Source: Vagococcus allomyrinae (GTDB taxonomy: Bacteria; Bacillota; Bacilli; Lactobacillales; Vagococcaceae). Taken from it: a stretch of DNA of 64,000 nucleotides. The position numbers and the translations under genes were made by a program. Below the pieces are notes generated by a model. That model was given only the letters and a program-made list of their open reading frames with translations. It searched no databases and was not told the DNA's origin. This document shows, in pieces, positions 8,140 through 16,092 of this stretch. The stretch covers positions 1 to 64,000 of the forward strand of contig NZ_JAEEGA010000016.1 of the NCBI RefSeq assembly GCF_017829975.1, given 5' to 3'. How positions within the stretch are numbered: the stretch's first letter is position 1; every line of letters begins with the position of its first letter.

Positions 8140-8829
8140 CTAATGATCGTCTGGCGCTTGTTCTCGATAATGGTCCATTTTTTCTTGAAAGATCGTTTCG
8201 GTTTTGCCGTAAGTTGTGTAAGTGATCGCATTGGCGCCAGCTTCAATGGTTTCCCTAATTTGCTCATCGGTTTTACCACCAGAGGCAATAATCGGAAATT
8301 CAGGGTACTGTTGTCTGATCCAAGCGACTAGTTTAGCGGTGTCTTTGCCACCTGCTACATTAAAAATATCGACACCAGCGGCCATTAATTTTTTAAGATC
8401 GCGCTTGTCATTAACGACGGTATAAATAATCGGCACGTCAACGGCTTCGTTAACAACAGAGATTGTCGTCAGGTCACTTGGGCCATTTAAGACGACGCCA
8501 TAGGCCCCGTGCTCTTCAGCGAAGGTTCCAAGTCTTGAAGAGCGGTTGCCTGAAGTTAAGCCGCCGCCAATTCCAGCTAAAATCGGCACTTGGGCTACTT
8601 GGGAGATCGCCGATAAAATCCGCGTGTTAGGAGTCCAAGGGTATACCGCAAGGACGGCATCGGCATCATTATTGGCAATAACGGCCACATCCATCGTGTA
8701 GATAATACTTTTAATGCGCTTCCCGTAAATGCTAATGCCGCTGGCTTCGCGAATAACTTTTGGCATTTCGATAATGCTTTGTCTTAGTTCTGATGAAAGT
8801 TCTGGCATGTATTTGTGATTTTTTTCCAT
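8140..8829 (-). CDS. TIM-barrel protein of unknown function
   Basis: A 229-residue protein with the alternating strand/helix pattern of a beta/alpha barrel. Strands such as VPILAGIGGGLTSGN (about 84-98), GAYGVVLNGPSDLTT, VPIIYTVVN, FPIIASGGKTDEQI (about 181-194) and a late GANAITYTTYGKTE resemble phosphate-binding barrel ends. Close relatives in lactic acid bacteria are often annotated 'hydrolase' without evidence. It is preceded by AAGGAGTT and lies alone between the O-methyltransferase and the VWA operon, all on the minus strand. A role on a phosphorylated sugar or nucleotide is possible but only inferred. Confidence 0.7.
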   Translation of the reverse strand: MEKNHKYMPELSSELRQSIIEMPKVIREASGISIYGKRIKSIIYTMDVAVIANNDADAVLAVYPWTPNTRILSAISQVAQVPILAGIGGGLTSGNRSSRLGTFAEEHGAYGVVLNGPSDLTTISVVNEAVDVPIIYTVVNDKRDLKKLMAAGVDIFNVAGGKDTAKLVAWIRQQYPEFPIIASGGKTDEQIRETIEAGANAITYTTYGKTETIFQEKMDHYREQAPDDH

Positions 8830-8886
8830 GATAACTCCTTAAGGGTAAAAAGTCAGACTAGAAGGGCTAATTCTAGTCTGCTAGGA

Positions 8887-10575
8887 TTATAATTCGGCAT
8901 TAAATAATTGTTTAAGTTGGTAGACCACATCATCACTATCGGCGTTAATGGTGGCACTTTCGTTAATGTTAGATAGTTTCCGCAATTCTTCTAATTGGGC
9001 GTTATAACCAATGGTATTAACTGAAACCCCTAAGGCTTTAATGATCGGGGCAACTTTTTCAAATTTATAGCCTTGATTGGTTTCGCCGTCTGATAAGACG
9101 AAAATGACTGGACGAGCATCAGGGGTTGTTTCCAATTGGTCTTGAATCATTTTTAAGGCGACTAATGTGCCGTCGTAAGTAGCGGTTCCACCATCAGCTG
9201 CTAAACTTTTAACAGCACCGGTAAAGTAGCTGCGCTGTTTAGCTGTCATGCGATCAATGGGCAATTCGATGGTTACGTCAGAGCTGTAAGAAACAAGGCC
9301 GACATAAGCGTCGTCGCCGATATATTTTCCGCTGTTTAAAAGGGATTGTCTTAAGGAATTAATCGGTGATCCATCCATCGAGCCAGAAACGTCGGCCACA
9401 AATACGGCAATAATTGGTTTCCCGCCATTTTTATTTTCTTTCCATAATTTTTGAATCGCCGTGACAGTTGTGCCATCGATGTCCTTCAGGTCAATCGAGT
9501 AATCGTCTAGTTGATTAAAGCCGTAAGAAGAGGCTTTTTCTTGATTGGCTTGCTCGGCAATAAACTTAGTAAACTCACTAACGACTTGTTTCTTTTCATC
9601 ATTAGCGGAATTCATGGTGTACATCGGTGAATCTTGTCGCATTCCCAGCGGCACGTATTTGTATTGTTTAAATTCAGGGGTGTTGATATAGGTCTGATAA
9701 CTGATGGACATGATGTCAACAGAGCCATTTTTAGCGACTTCTCTTAGCTGTAGCGTATTGTAAAGGGTTGACGGTAATTCCTTTTGGAAGGCCTGCAAAG
9801 AAGCCACGGCTTGGTCACTTAAAGGATTGTCGCTATCGAAATGGGTCATCAACTGGGTTAATAAACTTAAGCCTGTTGAGGAGGTGTAAGGATTTGTGTA
9901 TCCCAACAACAGCTCGTCTTCTGTGACAGACTTGACTAAGGCGTCAATGTTGACTTCTTTGTATTTTTTTTCAATCTCTTGATAGGTGCTTTCTTTCATC
10001 AATAAGCCACCAGTGTTGCCGATGGTCCGTTCGGCTACGGTGGTAATTCCCACCCCACTTGATTCCAACATCTTTCCCCACAATTGATTGGAAGGGGTAT
10101 AAGCATCAGGAATATAGTTCCCAGTATTGATGTAGTCTAAACCAGTTCCAGAAGCCATTGAGCGAACGGAGACAGAGATCGTCTTGCCGTCAATCTTATT
10201 ATTTTTACTATTAAAGGCTTCAGCCAATTCGTTAAACAGCCCATCCTTGCCACTGCCGGCTTTTTCAGGACTGACAAAAATTTCTGCGTTGATTTGATTG
10301 GTCCCTTCTACGGACAAAGGATAAGTTTTATCAATAGGTGGCAGTTCAGCTTTGTCGTCAATTGAACTGCTGTCGATATCTCGCTTCAGCTCGGCTGTAT
10401 CTGGGTCAATTTTTTTAGTGTAGCTGTTTAGTTCGGATTTTGCATCGGCTTTTGACAGAGTTTTAATGTTATCTGAACTGTTTTCAATTTTACTTTCACC
10501 AGAAGAACAGCCAGCTAGGCTGATCGTCAGCAACATCCCCGTTACCAGTAAGGTTTTTAATTTCCGCTTTTTCAT
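8887..10575 (-). CDS. VWA-domain lipoprotein
   Basis: A 562-residue secreted lipoprotein. The signal peptide ends in LAGC (Cys about 23). Residues about 80-350 look like a solute-binding-protein fold (ISVSVRSMASGTGLDYINTGNYIPDAYTPSNQLW). A von Willebrand A domain follows (about 385-555) with MIDAS residues in FVADVSGSMDGSP, a central T in DGGTATYDGT and VLSDGETNQG. It is the last gene of a three-gene unit after the TelA and XpaC-like genes, with 21 bases between it and the middle gene. The layout suggests an envelope protein that binds ligand or metal and acts with the TelA membrane-associated protein. Confidence 0.85.
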   Translation of the reverse strand: MKKRKLKTLLVTGMLLTISLAGCSSGESKIENSSDNIKTLSKADAKSELNSYTKKIDPDTAELKRDIDSSSIDDKAELPPIDKTYPLSVEGTNQINAEIFVSPEKAGSGKDGLFNELAEAFNSKNNKIDGKTISVSVRSMASGTGLDYINTGNYIPDAYTPSNQLWGKMLESSGVGITTVAERTIGNTGGLLMKESTYQEIEKKYKEVNIDALVKSVTEDELLLGYTNPYTSSTGLSLLTQLMTHFDSDNPLSDQAVASLQAFQKELPSTLYNTLQLREVAKNGSVDIMSISYQTYINTPEFKQYKYVPLGMRQDSPMYTMNSANDEKKQVVSEFTKFIAEQANQEKASSYGFNQLDDYSIDLKDIDGTTVTAIQKLWKENKNGGKPIIAVFVADVSGSMDGSPINSLRQSLLNSGKYIGDDAYVGLVSYSSDVTIELPIDRMTAKQRSYFTGAVKSLAADGGTATYDGTLVALKMIQDQLETTPDARPVIFVLSDGETNQGYKFEKVAPIIKALGVSVNTIGYNAQLEELRKLSNINESATINADSDDVVYQLKQLFNAEL

Positions 10576-10596
10576 ATAAATGCTCCTTTTATTTAT

Positions 10597-11283
10597 CTAT
10601 TCAATGGTCATGTTTAACGATTGAAGTGCTTTGGTCATGTTGTCTAAATCCGCTTTTGTTGACGGAGATTTAGAGTCTAAGTAATTCACGGTCTCATTTA
10701 GGAGGCCTTTAACTTGTTGCAAAATTTGTTGATTGGTCGTCAGGCGCTTGGCGATTTCTTGGCGATCACCTTCAACGGTAATCCGGTTGACAATGCTTTT
10801 GGTATTTTGTAAAATTTGCGTTTTCGCTTGGTTCATGGAAAATTTGATTTTATCTAAAATATCATAGTCATTATTGGACTGTAGATCTTGTAAATCGACT
10901 AAGTAATCGTTTATTTGTTGAACAATCTGTTTAGCTAGCAAGATGTCTTCCTGATAGATTAACTGCGGGTCATCTAAATTATCCAAGCGGGCTAACAGGT
11001 CTCGCTCTTCAAAATGCGGATCGGTTTTTTGAGCGGTTTGTTCCTTTTTGATGGCTGTTTGGGTTTTTCGGCTGTTTGTCAGTTGAAGAAAAATAACAAT
11101 GACTGCGACAATTGCCACGATCACAAAGCTAACAGTCGATAGCGTCGTTAGCAGTCGGACAGTTTGTGAGCCGTACTGGATGATCGCCTCATCAATATCA
11201 GAAAGCACTAGCTTGAGCCCAATGCCTGCCAGCAAGCTGATCAAGCCTACGGCAAGTAACAGCGTTCTCCCTTTTTTTGTCAT
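10597..11283 (-). CDS. XpaC-like membrane/coiled-coil protein
   Basis: A 228-residue protein with two N-terminal membrane segments (about residues 8-28 and 44-67) followed by a long, mainly helical, Gln/Lys/Asn-rich cytoplasmic part with coiled-coil character (about 95-215). This is the architecture of XpaC ('bromo-chloroindolyl phosphate hydrolysis') proteins, which partner a TelA homologue (YaaN) in Bacillus. Position between telA and the VWA gene supports the call; sequence alone is weak. Starts 10 bases after the telA stop, with GAGGAAAA upstream. Confidence 0.65.
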   Translation of the reverse strand: MTKKGRTLLLAVGLISLLAGIGLKLVLSDIDEAIIQYGSQTVRLLTTLSTVSFVIVAIVAVIVIFLQLTNSRKTQTAIKKEQTAQKTDPHFEERDLLARLDNLDDPQLIYQEDILLAKQIVQQINDYLVDLQDLQSNNDYDILDKIKFSMNQAKTQILQNTKSIVNRITVEGDRQEIAKRLTTNQQILQQVKGLLNETVNYLDSKSPSTKADLDNMTKALQSLNMTIE

Positions 11284-11293
11284 GGTGTTTTCC

Positions 11294-12400
11294 TCATTTC
11301 GTTACATCGATTAGCGCATTGGCAAGTTCCGTGCGCATTTTCAGTAATTCTTCTTGAGCGTGTTGTCGGTTTGCCGCTCCTTTTTCCCGAATTCCCTGAA
11401 TGTCTTGGAGAGCCGCGATGGTCTGAGCATTTACTTGTTCCAAGGTGTCAATGTCCACAATGCTCTTCTCGGAAGCCTCAGCCGCTTGGGTGGAGACATG
11501 ATGGATTTTTTCGGCATTTTTCTTAAACAATTCATTGGTAATATCAGAAACAGCATTATCGGCTTCGATCGCTGACAGGGTATGTTGAGCGGACAAGGCG
11601 ATGACCATTTGCTGTTTCCACATGGGAATGGTATTGGTCATGGTAGACTGTATTTTATAGGCCATGGCTTTATTGGCGTTTTGAATAACCCTGATTTGGG
11701 TAGCCATCTGCTGGCTGATCATCTTGGTCATGTCCAAGTCGTGGACTTTCTTTTCAAATTGAGTCAGCTTGTCAGAAAACTCAGAGAGATTGTTTAAATC
11801 TTCTTGATTTTGACTAGCGGCTTTCTGTTGTAATTCTGGTAATGTGGTTCCTTTAAGTTCCCCGATTTTGGTCTGGCCCGCTTCAACGTAAACGGAGAGG
11901 TTTTGATAGAAGGTTTTATTGGCCTCGGCCATTTCTTCCAGACTGATAATGTCGTTGGTCATGGTTAAATAGTGACCTTCTAAGTTGTTGACAATCCGCG
12001 AAACATTGGCATTAACATCTTCGAAACGAATCATCATCGTATCAATTTTGCTTTTTCCCCGCTTGAACAGTTTGGTTAAAAAGCCGTCATTTTCTTCTGG
12101 GTTAAAGCTTTCAAGCTCCACTACCAATTCGTTGATGATCTTGCCGACATCGCCAAGTTCATGACTTTTAACTTTTTCAAGGGCTTGTTCTGAAAACTCA
12201 GATAAACGGGACTGCTCTTTTGAGCCGTAGGTCATGACCCCCATGACATCGTTAATGTCAATTTGATCTTTTAAGCCAGTGATGGCTTGAGTTTGAGCTG
12301 TTGTTAACGTGATTTTTTCAGGTTGCTGCGTGTTGATATCTAACAGTTCGTCAATTTTTTTTGCTTCGTCAGTTGAAGCACCGAAGGTAAATTCTTCCAT
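11294..12400 (-). CDS. telA: TelA-family (toxic anion resistance) protein
   Basis: A 368-residue TelA/YaaN-family protein, almost fully helical. Characteristic stretches are FLTKLFKRGKSKIDTMMIRFEDVNANVSRIVNNLEGHYLTMTNDI (about 125-170) and NTIPMWKQQMVIALSAQHTL (about 270-290). The start is placed at ATG 12400, preceded by AAAGGTG; the longer frame from 12439 has no ribosome site and adds an odd N-terminus. First gene of the telA-xpaC-like-VWA unit. Homologues are linked to tellurite, nisin and cell-envelope stress tolerance and occur with Ter-type stress proteins; direct action on tellurite is not shown for this one. Confidence 0.9.
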   Translation of the reverse strand: MEEFTFGASTDEAKKIDELLDINTQQPEKITLTTAQTQAITGLKDQIDINDVMGVMTYGSKEQSRLSEFSEQALEKVKSHELGDVGKIINELVVELESFNPEENDGFLTKLFKRGKSKIDTMMIRFEDVNANVSRIVNNLEGHYLTMTNDIISLEEMAEANKTFYQNLSVYVEAGQTKIGELKGTTLPELQQKAASQNQEDLNNLSEFSDKLTQFEKKVHDLDMTKMISQQMATQIRVIQNANKAMAYKIQSTMTNTIPMWKQQMVIALSAQHTLSAIEADNAVSDITNELFKKNAEKIHHVSTQAAEASEKSIVDIDTLEQVNAQTIAALQDIQGIREKGAANRQHAQEELLKMRTELANALIDVTK

Positions 12401-12700
12401 AGAGATACACACCTTTCTTTGTGGGATTACAATAATCAATATAGTTGTTTTTGTCGGGATAATGTTGGACTCAGGTTATACGATATAATTTTACCATATT
12501 AACGGGTTACTTTAACCAACATTTTTTAAAATAACTGAAAAATTAAGTTAGAAAAGACTGATTTTATCAGGAACGTCATTTTTTTGTTGTCGTTCGTTAA
12601 ACGGTTGGTCGTTTTGGGAGGGACTTTAAGACACCCTCTCTAAACATCCTGTAAACTATTTCCAATAGTTAGTGCCAGTGGCTTATCTCGAAGTTATATA
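12401..12700. other. Intergenic region with telA promoter side
   Basis: No gene seen. On the minus strand AT-rich promoter-like sequence (around 12470-12500, containing ATTATATCG) precedes telA. The rest is featureless until the repeat that begins near 12701. Confidence 0.4.
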
Positions 12701-12850
12701 CATCCCGTAAAATAATCGGAACATATAGTTCCATTGGATTATCAACATATGGATTATCAACATAATGACGAGCAGAGAGTGGTGCTTTCAGCTTCTTTTT
12801 AGCTGGAAGTTTAACGATTGATCGTCATTATTTAATAGGAGCTATATAGC
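12701..12850. repeat. Nested-palindrome repeat, copy R1
   Basis: Contains CATCCCGTAAAATAATCGG, then a three-tier palindrome. The outer arms are ACATATAGTTCC (12721) and GGAGCTATATAG (12838). The middle arms are CATAATGACGAGC and GATCGTCATTATT. The inner hairpin is CTTTCAGCT/AGCTGGAAG. It nearly matches copy R2 (20470-20613) and shares architecture with the tandem pair at 57196-57447. R1 has a small internal duplication of GGATTATCAACATA. It lies in the 620-base gap before the LacI gene and has no reading frame. Confidence 0.85.
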
Positions 12851-13022
12851 TATTGACTAGCATTATATCATTCGCCCATAGTTAGGAAATCAGTCCTTAG
12901 TCCTGATTTTAAAGGCGGTCATAGTTGCTAGGCCTCTAAGAGGAAGGCTTCCTTCAAAAAGAATCGATTGTGAAACAAGGAAATAGTTGCTAAAATGAAA
13001 AAGACATAAGGAGTTGAGAAAA

Positions 13023-14066
13023 ATGACGAGCATTAGAGACATTGCGAAAATGGCGGGCGTCTCAGCGGCGAGTGTGTCGCGGATATTAAACAATGATCAA
13101 ACCTTTAGCATTAACGAAAACACTCGCCAACGAGTGATTGACGTTGCCAATAAAGCTAATTACTCAACCGATAAAAACCGTCGTGGCGTACGAAGTGTTG
13201 GCGATGACTTAACGATTGCATTGATTGTTCGCCACAGTGAGGAGTCGGAGATCAATGACCCCTATTTTCAACATATTCGGTTAGGTATTGAAAAAGAGGC
13301 GGCTAAATGGCGTTTACGAGTGGTTAGAGCCTTTCGGATGCACGATGAGGACAAGGACTGGGAACAATTACAAAAATATGGGGCGGTGATCATGATTGGC
13401 GACATGACTACCGATGCTTTGGAAAAGATTTATGGGTATAATCAAAAGCTGATCTTAGTTGATAATTATGCGAATCATCCGAAATATGACTGCATTCAAA
13501 CAGATTTTGATGCGAAAACCCATGAAATTCTGACCGTTCTTCATGAGAATCATCATGAAAATATTGCGTTTATCGGTGGGCTAGGCAGTAAGGTAAATAT
13601 GGCTGGGCAGTCTGTCAGGTACACAGAAGAGATTAGAGCGGAACATTATCGGGAGTGGATGAAACTCCACAATTTAGAGCGGTTTTCTGCTGTTTATCAA
13701 GGCAACTGGTCAACCGAGGATGCTGTTGAGTTAGCTGAACAAATGTTGGCCACCACACCACGTCCGACGGCTGTTGTAGTGGCCAGTGATCCGATGGCAG
13801 TCGGGGTGTATAAAGCCATTAGCGATGCTGGTCTAAAGATTCCTGAGGACATCTCCGTCGCCAGTTTTGACGACATTCAAATGGCTAAGTTTATGGTGCC
13901 AAGTCTGACGAGTATTTGGATGAACGCTGAAGAGATGGGACGTTTAGCCGTAACCTTGTCAAAAGAACGAATTTTAGGCGAACGCAGTATGCCGATCAGG
14001 GTGACCTGCGCCAGCGAGTTGAAAGTGAGAGGCTCTGTTGGCAAGCGCTCTTCACTCAATAATTAG
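13023..14066 (+). CDS. LacI-family repressor of the galactoside operon
   Basis: A 347-residue LacI/GalR regulator. The helix-turn-helix and hinge IRDIAKMAGVSAASVSRILNN lie at residues 3-23 and the periplasmic-binding-like effector domain follows, ending with the typical VASFDDIQMAKFMVPSLTSI. The start is ATG 13023 with AAGGAG 9 bases upstream; the TTG at 13014 abuts that site. It is followed by the PTS/galactosidase operon it most likely controls through the 14 bp operator at 14204. Sequence resembles EbgR/MalR-type galactoside regulators, so a galactoside or galactose effector is inferred. Confidence 0.9.
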   Translation: MTSIRDIAKMAGVSAASVSRILNNDQTFSINENTRQRVIDVANKANYSTDKNRRGVRSVGDDLTIALIVRHSEESEINDPYFQHIRLGIEKEAAKWRLRVVRAFRMHDEDKDWEQLQKYGAVIMIGDMTTDALEKIYGYNQKLILVDNYANHPKYDCIQTDFDAKTHEILTVLHENHHENIAFIGGLGSKVNMAGQSVRYTEEIRAEHYREWMKLHNLERFSAVYQGNWSTEDAVELAEQMLATTPRPTAVVVASDPMAVGVYKAISDAGLKIPEDISVASFDDIQMAKFMVPSLTSIWMNAEEMGRLAVTLSKERILGERSMPIRVTCASELKVRGSVGKRSSLNN

Positions 14067-14163
14067 TTATTTTAAACACCGAACAACCATTCAGGGAAGC
14101 CGTTTTCTTGAAAGTTGTTTGGTTTTTATTCTGATCGGATCAAAAAAATGAAAAGAAAAGGCT

Positions 14164-14217
14164 TGCGTAAACATTAACTAAACATTTATACTCATTTTTA
14201 TGAAGTAGACGTTTACT
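14164..14217 (+). promoter_or_regulatory. Promoter and LacI-type operator of the galactoside operon
   Basis: TTGCGT (14164-14169), 17 bases, TTATAC (14187-14192) is a sigma-A-like promoter. The near-perfect palindrome AGTAGACGTTTACT (14204-14217), with the central CG typical of LacI-family operators, covers the start region. A degenerate half-site GTAAAC (14167) overlaps the -35 box. Confidence 0.7.
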
Positions 14218-14258
14218 AAATAAAGCTTTACCAAAAAAAAGACAAGGGAGATTTAACA

Positions 14259-15551
14259 ATGAATTTTGCGGATAAACTTTCGGAAAAAATGGTACCTTTA
14301 GCTCAAGTGATCGCCAATAATCGCTATCTTTTGAGCTTGCGAGACGGGTTTATGATGGCTTTTCCAGCCACGATGTTTGCCTCTATTATGATTATTATTC
14401 AAAATTTACCAACCACGTTTGGCTTTGCCAAATATTTGCCAGAAGGAGTCAACACCTTTCTAAATGACTTTTTTGGGCCGATTGGCAATGCGACAATGAG
14501 TATTTCAGCGGTTTTTATTGTTTTCGGGATCGGTTATCATTTAGCTGCTCATTATAAACAATCACAAATTTTTGCCGGCGCTATTTCGTTATCATCGTTT
14601 ATTTTATTATTGCCATTTGGTTCGGATGAAACAATGGGAACCTTTATGCCCTTATCCAAGCTTGGGGCTCAGGGAATGTTCGTGGGGATTTTAACCGCGA
14701 TTATCACCACTGAGATCTACTGTCGGATCGGTCGAGCAGGTTTGACCATCAAGATGCCGGAGTCGGTGCCACCGATGATCGCTGCTTCTTTTACAGCCAT
14801 TATCCCAGGGGCTGTGCCTTTGTTCTTGTTTAACCTGATTCGCTATCTATTCACCTTTACTTCTTGGGGGAATGCGGTTGACTTTATGTACGAGCTCCTA
14901 CAAAAACCTTTGATGGGCTTAGGTGGTACTTTGCCAGCTGTGTTGCTAGCGGTCTTCTTTACGCAGTTTTTCTGGTGGTTCGGTATTCATGGGACATTGG
15001 TTGTAAACGCTGTAATTGACCCGATTATGGGAGCGTTGGCCATTGAAAATTACGAAGCTTATAAAGCCGGGGCCGAGCAACTGCCTCATATTATCAGTAC
15101 GACGTTTATGGGTGTGTTTGTCAATCAAGGGATGCAGTTAGGCGTTTCGATTGCCATGGCTTTCTTTATTGCCAAATCGATTCGCATGAAAAAGACCATG
15201 AAAACAATTATTGCACCGGCTATTTTTAATGTTTCAGAGCCGATGACCTTTGGTTTGCCGATTGTCTTAAATCCGATTGCGTTTATACCTTGGATCTTAG
15301 CACCTTTGGTTTCCACGACGATTTCTTATTTTGCGATTGCCATTGGCTTAGTGCCACGTCCGATTGGTGCGACCGTTGTTTGGACGACACCGATCATTTT
15401 ATCAGGCTGGATCGGTACGGGATCGATTGCCGGAGCGATCTTGCAAATTGTTACCGTGATTGTCATGACCTTGATTTGGATTCCCTTTTTAATGGCGATG
15501 GACCGGGAGTATTATAAAGAAGAATTAGCAGAAACTTCAGCTGAATTATGA
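14259..15551 (+). CDS. PTS lactose/cellobiose-family IIC permease
   Basis: A 430-residue EIIC of the lactose/N,N'-diacetylchitobiose (Lac) family with about ten membrane segments. Family hallmarks are RDGFMMAFPATMFASIMIII near the N-terminus, the FGIHGTLVVNAVIDPI region at about 240-255 and the substrate-site loop NVSEPMTFGLPIVLNPIAFIPW at about 325-346. It has no IIA or IIB domain, and neither is encoded nearby. It opens the operon with DUF3284, alpha-galactosidase and beta-galactosidase, so its likely cargo is a galactoside. GGGAG lies 10 bases before ATG. Confidence 0.9.
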   Translation: MNFADKLSEKMVPLAQVIANNRYLLSLRDGFMMAFPATMFASIMIIIQNLPTTFGFAKYLPEGVNTFLNDFFGPIGNATMSISAVFIVFGIGYHLAAHYKQSQIFAGAISLSSFILLLPFGSDETMGTFMPLSKLGAQGMFVGILTAIITTEIYCRIGRAGLTIKMPESVPPMIAASFTAIIPGAVPLFLFNLIRYLFTFTSWGNAVDFMYELLQKPLMGLGGTLPAVLLAVFFTQFFWWFGIHGTLVVNAVIDPIMGALAIENYEAYKAGAEQLPHIISTTFMGVFVNQGMQLGVSIAMAFFIAKSIRMKKTMKTIIAPAIFNVSEPMTFGLPIVLNPIAFIPWILAPLVSTTISYFAIAIGLVPRPIGATVVWTTPIILSGWIGTGSIAGAILQIVTVIVMTLIWIPFLMAMDREYYKEELAETSAEL

Positions 15552-15573
15552 TGTTACGGAAGGAGCCTTAACA

Positions 15574-16020
15574 ATGGGAGTGGACACGTTAAATTATACA
15601 TATGTGATGGCGGCCGATCGGGCTAAGGTCTATCAAAGTTTGATGACGGAACAGTACAAATGGTTTAAAGGGCAGCAGGAGAGTCTGACACAGTTAGAAG
15701 TAGGGACTCAGATTTCACGATTGTTTCAAACTAAAACGCAAAAAGTTGGGGTTCCTGGTACGGTAACCATTACGCAATTGATCGATCAAGAGCTTTTTCA
15801 AATGGAGACAGCTTATGGGGCAGGGACCATCTTACAAACCTATGAATTAACTGAAAAAGCAGAAGGCAAGACGACTGTCAGTTATTCAGAAAAAAACAGT
15901 TTTACGGAGCTTCGCCACCAGTACAGTTTTATTTTGGTGGGACTGATCTATAAGCTAACCTATAACAGAGGCATTAAAAAGCGTATGCAGTACATTGAAC
16001 AATTATCAACGAGTAAGTAA
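15574..16020 (+). CDS. DUF3284-family protein
   Basis: A 148-residue soluble protein of the DUF3284 family (SRPBCC-like helix-grip appearance), starting LNYTYVMAADRAKVYQSLM and ending with a basic helix KLTYNRGIKKRMQYIEQL. Such proteins recur inside PTS sugar operons of lactobacilli and enterococci, but their job is unknown; a small-molecule-binding accessory role is an inference from the fold type. It sits 22 bases after the IIC gene with AAGGAG upstream of ATG, clearly part of the operon. Confidence 0.75.
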   Translation: MGVDTLNYTYVMAADRAKVYQSLMTEQYKWFKGQQESLTQLEVGTQISRLFQTKTQKVGVPGTVTITQLIDQELFQMETAYGAGTILQTYELTEKAEGKTTVSYSEKNSFTELRHQYSFILVGLIYKLTYNRGIKKRMQYIEQLSTSK

Positions 16021-16092
16021 GGACTGAGAGGGTCTGACTGGCGGGTTTTTCGGTCCCTCTCTAGTAAAATTCAGCCAAAAGGATAGAAAAAA

